Source: Lentzea nigeriaca
GTDB taxonomy: Bacteria > Actinomycetota > Actinomycetes > Mycobacteriales > Pseudonocardiaceae
Direction of reading: 5' to 3'
Length of the DNA stretch: 64,000 bases
Assembly: GCF_016907955.1 (NCBI RefSeq)
Contig: NZ_JAFBCX010000021.1
Location: forward strand, 62,001 to 126,000
The position numbers were made by a program, and so were the translations under genes. A model generated the notes under the pieces. It saw only the letters and a program-made list of their open reading frames with translations, was not told where the DNA came from and made no database searches. How positions within the stretch are numbered: the first letter of the stretch is position 1; the number at the start of each line of letters is the position of its first letter. Positions 59,504 through 64,000 of the stretch are shown piece after piece.

Positions 59504-60715
59504 ATGACCATGTCCGAACTGGACGGGCGCAAGGCCGAGCAGTGGTTTCGCCGCAGGGGACTTCCCGCCGTCGTGCGCGGCCTGGAGGACAACCTCACCG
59601 CCCGCATCGTTCCCGCGGTGGTGTGGCTCGGGCTGACCGAGGTGCTCTACGAGGTGCTGACCGCGGTCGACGGCGACGCGGAGTTCCCCACGAAACTCGA
59701 GAACGCCCTGTTCCGGGTGCTGTACACGGTGACGCTGATCGGGACGATCGTCTTCCCCCTCGTCGGCTCGTGGCTCGCCGCGGCCTGGGCTCGCGACCGG
59801 GTTCTGGACGACCGCGGGTTCGTGCCCGCCGTGGTGATCGTCGCCGGGTACGTGGTGATGGGGACGGTGGTGGACACCGTGCTGCACGGCAACGAGATCT
59901 GGTCGGCCGCACTGGAGTACCTGGCCTGGGTGGTCTCGCTGCTCGGTCTGACCGCGGTCGGCGTGGGGTCGATCTTCGGCTGGGCGTTGCGGGCGGCGGT
60001 GCGTCAGCTGCGCAGCGTCGGGACGATGACGAGCCGTGCCATGCCGTTGATGCTGCTGGTGACGACGTTCGGGTTCTACACCGCAGAGATCTGGCAGAGC
60101 GCTGGGCAGATCCCGCGCGACCAGATGTGGCTGGTCCTGGTCTTCTTCGCCGTGCTGGGTGCGCTGTTCCTGCGTTCGGTGTTCGTCGCGGAGCTGCGCG
60201 GGCTCACCACCGAGGGCGGCTGGCGCCACCGCGTCGGAGCCTTGCCGGACGACCCGTTCGCGACTCTCACCACGCCGGCCGACGTGACGGCGCCGCCGCT
60301 CACCCGGCTCGAACGCGCGAACATGCTGCTGATCCTGCTGCTCACCCAGCTGCTGCAGGCGCTGGTGTTCGCGACGCTGGTCTTCTTCGCTTACGTGGTA
60401 CTCGGCAGCCTCACCGTGCCGCACGACGCCGTGAAGTCGTGGGTGAGCCACGACCCGACGCCCGGTGAGATGCTCGGTGTGCAGATCCCGCTGTCGAACG
60501 AGCTGGTGCAGGTGTGCCTCTTCATCGCCGCGTTCTCGACGCTGTACTTCCTCGCGACCATCGTCACGGACGCCGCCCAGCGCAAGACGTTCTTCGATCC
60601 CGTGCTCGATCACCTGGAGGTGAGCCTCGCGGGACGCGCGGTCTACCTGGCCCACTTCGAGCCGCGGTCAGCCGCGCGCCGCTCCGGCGAGGGTGATCGG
60701 CAACCGCAGCCGTAG
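59504..60715 (+). CDS. Multi-spanning membrane protein of unknown function
   Basis: 403 residues; start ATG 59504 or 59510. A cytoplasmic N-terminus with an amphipathic stretch (AEQWFRRRGLPAVVRGLEDNLTARIVPAVVWLGL) is followed by about seven to eight hydrophobic helices: four before 170, two at about 180-225, two at about 265-350. A charged soluble loop lies at 225-265 and the C-terminus is basic. I do not recognise a family. Its 3' end overlaps the convergent histidine kinase gene by 48 bp, so the two transcripts are antisense there. Confidence 0.75.
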   Translation: MTMSELDGRKAEQWFRRRGLPAVVRGLEDNLTARIVPAVVWLGLTEVLYEVLTAVDGDAEFPTKLENALFRVLYTVTLIGTIVFPLVGSWLAAAWARDRVLDDRGFVPAVVIVAGYVVMGTVVDTVLHGNEIWSAALEYLAWVVSLLGLTAVGVGSIFGWALRAAVRQLRSVGTMTSRAMPLMLLVTTFGFYTAEIWQSAGQIPRDQMWLVLVFFAVLGALFLRSVFVAELRGLTTEGGWRHRVGALPDDPFATLTTPADVTAPPLTRLERANMLLILLLTQLLQALVFATLVFFAYVVLGSLTVPHDAVKSWVSHDPTPGEMLGVQIPLSNELVQVCLFIAAFSTLYFLATIVTDAAQRKTFFDPVLDHLEVSLAGRAVYLAHFEPRSAARRSGEGDRQPQP

Positions 60716-61783
60716 CCGGAAACCGCCGTCGGGCGTGGGTCCTGTGTGGATCCTGCCGTCGAGCAGCGCGGCCCGCTCCTGCAACCCGACGAGTCCGTGC
60801 CGCGCGCTGGGCAGGGCGAGGTTCGGCCTGGTGGGCGGGGTGTTGGTGATCGTGACGGTCAGGTCGGTGTCGTCGTGGCAGATCTCGATGGTGGCACTGG
60901 CGCCGGGGGCGTGCTTGCGCACGTTGGTGAGCGCTTCCTGGATCGTGCGGTAGATCGCCCGCTGCACCGGTGGTTCGAGGCCGTCGGGAGCGGTGCCGAC
61001 GAGCCGGGCGTCGATGGCACTGCCCGCGATGAGCCGTTCCAGGTCGGTCAGCGTGGGCTGCGGGGTGAGCTCGGTCGCCGGGGTGCCGGAGGCGCGCAGC
61101 AGGTTCACCATGTGCCGCAGCTCGTCGAGCGTGTTGACCGACAGCTGCCGCACGTTCTCGGCTGCCTGCTTCACGTTCGGATCCGTGGTGCTGACCTGGA
61201 GCGCACCGGCCTGCACCGCGATCAGGCTCACCTGGTGGGAGACGACGTCGTGCATCTCGCGGGCCAGTTGGTTGCGTTCCCTGGCGAGGATCGCCTCGGC
61301 GTCGAGCCGCCGCTCGTGGTCCCGCGCCTGTTTGACCTCGTCGAGCCGCAGAGCCAGCTCGCGCTGGGTATGCAGGAACTGGCCGAGCAGGATCGGCGCT
61401 CCCGCCGTCATCGTGAAGTAGATGATGCCGAGCACCACGTCGGTGTGCCAGAACTCCGGCGCGAGGTCGAACAGCGGGAAGGCGACGATGCCCGCCGCGA
61501 CCAGCCAGCACCCGGTGAGCAGCCACCAGTTGCGGTACCGGGAGGACACCGAGTACAGCGCGACGATCGCCGCGACGATGGCGCCGGGGAACACGACGGC
61601 GGGCAGCGTCGCCACGAAGGACGGCAGGGGCCAGCGGTCGCGTGTCGTCAGGGCGAGCACGGCGATCACGCTCGTGACGAGGCCCACGTACGACTGCTCA
61701 CCGATCGCGGTCAGCGCGCCCTCGACAGCGGCGACCACGACGACCACGGCGTCGACCAGCCCTGGAGGAACTCTTCGCGTCAT
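60668..61783 (-). CDS. NarL-type sensor histidine kinase
   Basis: 371 residues. Five or six N-terminal transmembrane segments (to about 138), a short coiled linker (HTQRELALRLDEVKQARDHERRLDAEAILARERNQ), phosphoacceptor His178 in EMHDVVSHQVS, and an HATPase_c domain with EALTNVRKHA and RHGLVGLQERAALL. ATG 61783 overlaps the stop of the response regulator (ATGA). The signal is unknown; the small outer loops fit a membrane-stress sensor. Confidence 0.92.
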   Translation of the reverse strand: MTRRVPPGLVDAVVVVVAAVEGALTAIGEQSYVGLVTSVIAVLALTTRDRWPLPSFVATLPAVVFPGAIVAAIVALYSVSSRYRNWWLLTGCWLVAAGIVAFPLFDLAPEFWHTDVVLGIIYFTMTAGAPILLGQFLHTQRELALRLDEVKQARDHERRLDAEAILARERNQLAREMHDVVSHQVSLIAVQAGALQVSTTDPNVKQAAENVRQLSVNTLDELRHMVNLLRASGTPATELTPQPTLTDLERLIAGSAIDARLVGTAPDGLEPPVQRAIYRTIQEALTNVRKHAPGASATIEICHDDTDLTVTITNTPPTRPNLALPSARHGLVGLQERAALLDGRIHTGPTPDGGFRLRLRLPITLAGAARG

Positions 61784-62433
61784 GACCGCCCGTCCTCCAG
61801 CATTCCGGCGCGCTGGGCCACCAGAGCCGCCTGCACCCTGCTGCCCACGCGCAGCTTCGTGAGGATGGCGCTGACGTGGTCCTTGACCGTGCCGACGCTG
61901 ACGTGGATCCGTGCCCCGATGTCGGTGTTGGACAACCCTTCCGCGATCAGCACGAGCACCGCGCGTTCGCGTTCGGTCAGCAGGTCGACCTGCTCCGCGG
62001 CCGGCGAGCCCGCGCCGGAACCGAGGTAGCCGTCGACGACGGTGCGGGTGACCTTGGGGGAGAGCACCACACCGCCGCTGACCAGCGTGCGCACCATCTG
62101 GGCGAGCTGGTCGGGCCTCGTGTCCTTGAGGATGAACCCGGCCGCGCCCGACCGCAGGGCCATCGCGATGTACTCGTCGGAGTCGAACGTCGTGAGCATG
62201 GCGACGACAGGAGGGGACTTCAGGCCCTGGAGCTGGCGCAGGACGGTGAGGCCGTCCACGTCCGGCATCCGGATGTCGAGCAGCACGACATCGGGTTTTT
62301 GCAGGCTCACCTCGCGCACCGCCTGCGCGCCGCTCGGCGTCGCGACGACCTCGATGTCCCCGGCCGCCTGGAGGATGAGGCGGAACCCCGTCCGCACCAG
62401 CTCCTCGTCGTCCACGACGACCACCCGAATCAT
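61780..62433 (-). CDS. LuxR/NarL-family response regulator
   Basis: 217 residues. Receiver with acidic pocket DDE 8-10 and phosphoacceptor Asp53 (LLDIRMPD), Lys near 104 (FILKDTRPDQL), and a LuxR helix-turn-helix at about 150-205 (LTERERAVLVLIAEGLSNTDIGARIHVSVGTVKDHVSAIL). AAAGGAGAG lies just ahead of ATG 62433. First gene of the pair. Two direct repeats of CCTGCCAGTC lie upstream and may be its binding sites. Confidence 0.93.
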   Translation of the reverse strand: MIRVVVVDDEELVRTGFRLILQAAGDIEVVATPSGAQAVREVSLQKPDVVLLDIRMPDVDGLTVLRQLQGLKSPPVVAMLTTFDSDEYIAMALRSGAAGFILKDTRPDQLAQMVRTLVSGGVVLSPKVTRTVVDGYLGSGAGSPAAEQVDLLTERERAVLVLIAEGLSNTDIGARIHVSVGTVKDHVSAILTKLRVGSRVQAALVAQRAGMLEDGRS

Positions 62434-62496
62434 GTCACTCTCCTTTGTGGTTCCCGCCTCAGTGTCGCGAGCGCAGGCGGGTGCCCGCCATCCGGA

Positions 62497-62527
62497 GACT
62501 GGCAGGCGTCCTCCCCCGACTGGCAGG
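62497..62527. promoter_or_regulatory. Direct repeats GACTGGCAGG spaced 21 bp
   Basis: Exact 10-bp copies at 62497-62506 and 62518-62527, starts 21 bp apart (two helical turns), 64-94 bp upstream of the response regulator start. A layout expected for phosphorylated NarL-type regulators binding as dimers; autoregulation is the simplest reading. Confidence 0.5.
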
Positions 62528-62593
62528 TTTTCGCCAGCCGGGTGGCGGGGTCCGCCTCCTGTGGTCAAGAGTTCAACCACATGCTTCGACGGC

Positions 62594-62612
62594 TTCGACG
62601 GCGGCCGTCGAA
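62594..62612. promoter_or_regulatory. 19-bp palindrome upstream of the CBM2-esterase gene
   Basis: TTCGACGGC (62594-62602) and GCCGTCGAA (62604-62612) are exact arms around one central G, and the left arm is preceded by a further GCTTCGACGG copy (62583-62592). About 110 bp upstream of the esterase ATG. Candidate operator for this secreted enzyme. Confidence 0.5.
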
Positions 62613-62720
62613 CGCCATCGACCCGGTTTCTTCACGCTGTGCGGCAACTCCGTTACGGTCCGCTCGAGGACGTTCCGCAACGCCAAATCGTCCACTGTGG
62701 ACGGATATGGGGGTGCCAGG

Positions 62721-64000
62721 ATGAAACGGGTCAAGCAGGCGACAGCTGCCGCGATCGTCGCCGCGCTGACGGCGGCTGTCGGGATCGGTGGCGCACCGGA
62801 GGCCGGAGCGGCCGCCGGGTGCAAGGTCGACTACAAGGTGACCAACGAGTGGCAGGGCGGCTTCATCGCCTCCGTGGACGTCACGAACCTCGGTGACGCG
62901 ATCAACGGCTGGCAGCTGACGTGGTCGTACGGCGCGGGCCAGACGGTCACGCAGATCTGGAACGGGACGGTGCGCCAGACCGGCGCCCAGGTCGCCGTCG
63001 ACAACGTGAACTACAACGGTTCTCTCGTCACAGGTGCGACCGCCGGCTTCGGTTTCGTCGCGAACGGTCCCGCTTCCTCGGCGCCGTCCGGCTTCGCGCT
63101 CAACGGCACGGCGTGCACGGGCTCGGCGCCGCCGCCGGACGTGCTGGCCCAGGCGCACACCGCGGGCCGGGTCACGAAGGCCGGTCAGTACTCCTGGCCC
63201 GGCGTCTACTTCGAAGGCAGGTTCCGCGGCACGGGTGTCGGGATAGTCGTCAACGACTCCGCCAACGACCTCGACGTGCAGATCGACGGCTCGACCGTCG
63301 CGACGCTGTCGAAGCCGGGCAGGACCACGCACTGGGTGAACAACCTGAGCAACGCCGAGCACACCGTCCGCCTGGTCAAGCGGACCGAGAGCACCTGGGC
63401 GGCAGGGGAGTTCGGTGGGTTCGTCGCCGCCTCGGGCGGGGAGATCCTGGCCAAGCCCGCCGCGCGCACCCGGCAGATCGAGTTCATCGGCGACTCGCTG
63501 ACCGCGGGCTACGGCAACCTGTCGACGACCCGTGACTGTTCCACGAACGGCGGGGTCGACCGCAACAGCAACGCGGACATCACCTTCGGCGCGCTCACGG
63601 CCCGCGCACTCAACGCCGACTACCAGATCAACGCCTTCTCCGGCCGCGGCATGGTCCGCAACTACAACGGCGGCGACCCCGGCACCAGCTACCGCACCTA
63701 CTACGACAGGGCGTTGCTGAACGTCGACGGTGACGTGTGGCAGAACCCCGGCACGTGGCACCCGCAGCTGGTCGTCGTCGGGTTGGGTACCAACGACTTC
63801 TCGACGGCGCTCCGGCCCGGCGAGCAGTGGCCGGACCAGCAGAGCCTGGTCACCGCGTACAAGTCCGCCTATCAAGGTTTCCTGGACAAGCTGCGCACCC
63901 GGTACGGCACGGGCACGACGATTCTCGTGAGCACCCCGCAGGCTTCCGGCGCGTTCGCCGACGCCGCGAGTCAGGTCGTGCGGGAGCGGGGTGACAGCCG
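62721..64000 (+). CDS. Secreted CBM2-SGNH esterase (CE2-like), cut by the window edge
   Basis: At least 426 residues with the reading frame open to the last base, so the C-terminus is missing. Signal peptide to about 33 (PEAGAAAG); CBM2 about 34-133 with Cys pair 35 and 133 and the conserved Trp residues; a jelly-roll domain about 145-245 (YSWPGVYFEGRFRGTGVGIVV); then an SGNH hydrolase with the nucleophile in EFIGDSLTAGYG near residue 258 and VVGLGTNDFST near 357. This order matches CE2 acetyl esterases of cellulolytic bacteria, which deacetylate hemicellulose. The catalytic Asp/His block lies beyond the edge. GGGGG about 10 nt upstream of ATG 62721 is the likely ribosome site. Confidence 0.88.
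   Translation, partial: MKRVKQATAAAIVAALTAAVGIGGAPEAGAAAGCKVDYKVTNEWQGGFIASVDVTNLGDAINGWQLTWSYGAGQTVTQIWNGTVRQTGAQVAVDNVNYNGSLVTGATAGFGFVANGPASSAPSGFALNGTACTGSAPPPDVLAQAHTAGRVTKAGQYSWPGVYFEGRFRGTGVGIVVNDSANDLDVQIDGSTVATLSKPGRTTHWVNNLSNAEHTVRLVKRTESTWAAGEFGGFVAASGGEILAKPAARTRQIEFIGDSLTAGYGNLSTTRDCSTNGGVDRNSNADITFGALTARALNADYQINAFSGRGMVRNYNGGDPGTSYRTYYDRALLNVDGDVWQNPGTWHPQLVVVGLGTNDFSTALRPGEQWPDQQSLVTAYKSAYQGFLDKLRTRYGTGTTILVSTPQASGAFADAASQVVRERGDS

Noticed and set aside
1..64000. CRISPR arrays, tRNA and rRNA genes, intact transposases
   Set aside because: I looked for regular short repeats, tRNA arms and transposase motifs on both strands and saw none. A dedicated tRNA search would be more sensitive.

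Overview
The window is 64 kb of very GC-rich, densely coded actinobacterial chromosome. Frequent GTG starts, 4-bp ATGA/GTGA start-stop overlaps, several apparently leaderless genes, many secreted plant-polysaccharide enzymes and LacI/GntR/TetR/PaaX regulators suggest a saprophytic soil actinomycete. A Pseudonocardiaceae-type genus (Lentzea, Saccharothrix, Actinosynnema) is my best guess, but that is inference. I see no rRNA, tRNA, CRISPR array, prophage or intact insertion sequence.

Region 1 (1-16 kb) is mixed housekeeping and accessory: a PRPP synthetase, a two-domain DUF427 protein, a TetR/MFS efflux pair with a clear operator, a serine hydrolase coupled to a NarL-type two-component pair, an aromatic-type aldehyde dehydrogenase behind an IclR regulator, an aminoglycoside-phosphotransferase-like protein, two tiny ORFs, a YdcF protein, a HIT protein, a glycosyltransferase, a secreted NPP1 (necrosis-inducing-like) protein, an AraC regulator, a VOC protein and an alpha/beta hydrolase.

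Region 2 (16-30.8 kb) is an exo-enzyme region for plant cell walls: GH10 xylanase with ricin-type lectin, GH5 with lectin repeats, AA10 lytic polysaccharide monooxygenase behind a perfect CebR box, CE1-like esterase, GH12 endoglucanase and CE7 acetylxylan esterase, with GntR, two LacI and PaaX regulators between them. A lone trpC lies downstream of a 250-bp fold-back element that looks like a MITE and upstream of a DUF418 remnant.

Region 3 (30.8-48.1 kb) is a carbohydrate-utilisation locus. A divergent cytoplasmic GH3 faces a plus-strand operon: Tat/lipoprotein sugar-binding protein, two permeases (no ATPase), LacI, GH31 alpha-xylosidase, GH42 beta-galactosidase, GH36 alpha-galactosidase, GH43 and secreted CBM2-GH5-X2. 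The enzyme set fits outside cutting of xyloglucan (or a related branched hemicellulose), import of oligosaccharides and inside stripping of xylosyl, galactosyl and glucosyl units.

Region 4 (48-59 kb) holds HxlR/hydrolase/Ohr genes and then an oxidative operon: SDR, self-sufficient CYP102-type P450-reductase fusion, MFS exporter, flavin monooxygenase and aldehyde dehydrogenase, with a convergent AraC regulator. The order of activities (hydroxylate, oxidise to ketone, insert oxygen, hydrolyse, oxidise the aldehyde) suggests subterminal oxidation of a fatty or alkyl substrate.

Region 5 (59-64 kb) has an unknown multi-spanning membrane protein, a second NarL-type two-component pair and a secreted CBM2 plus SGNH esterase that runs off the right edge.
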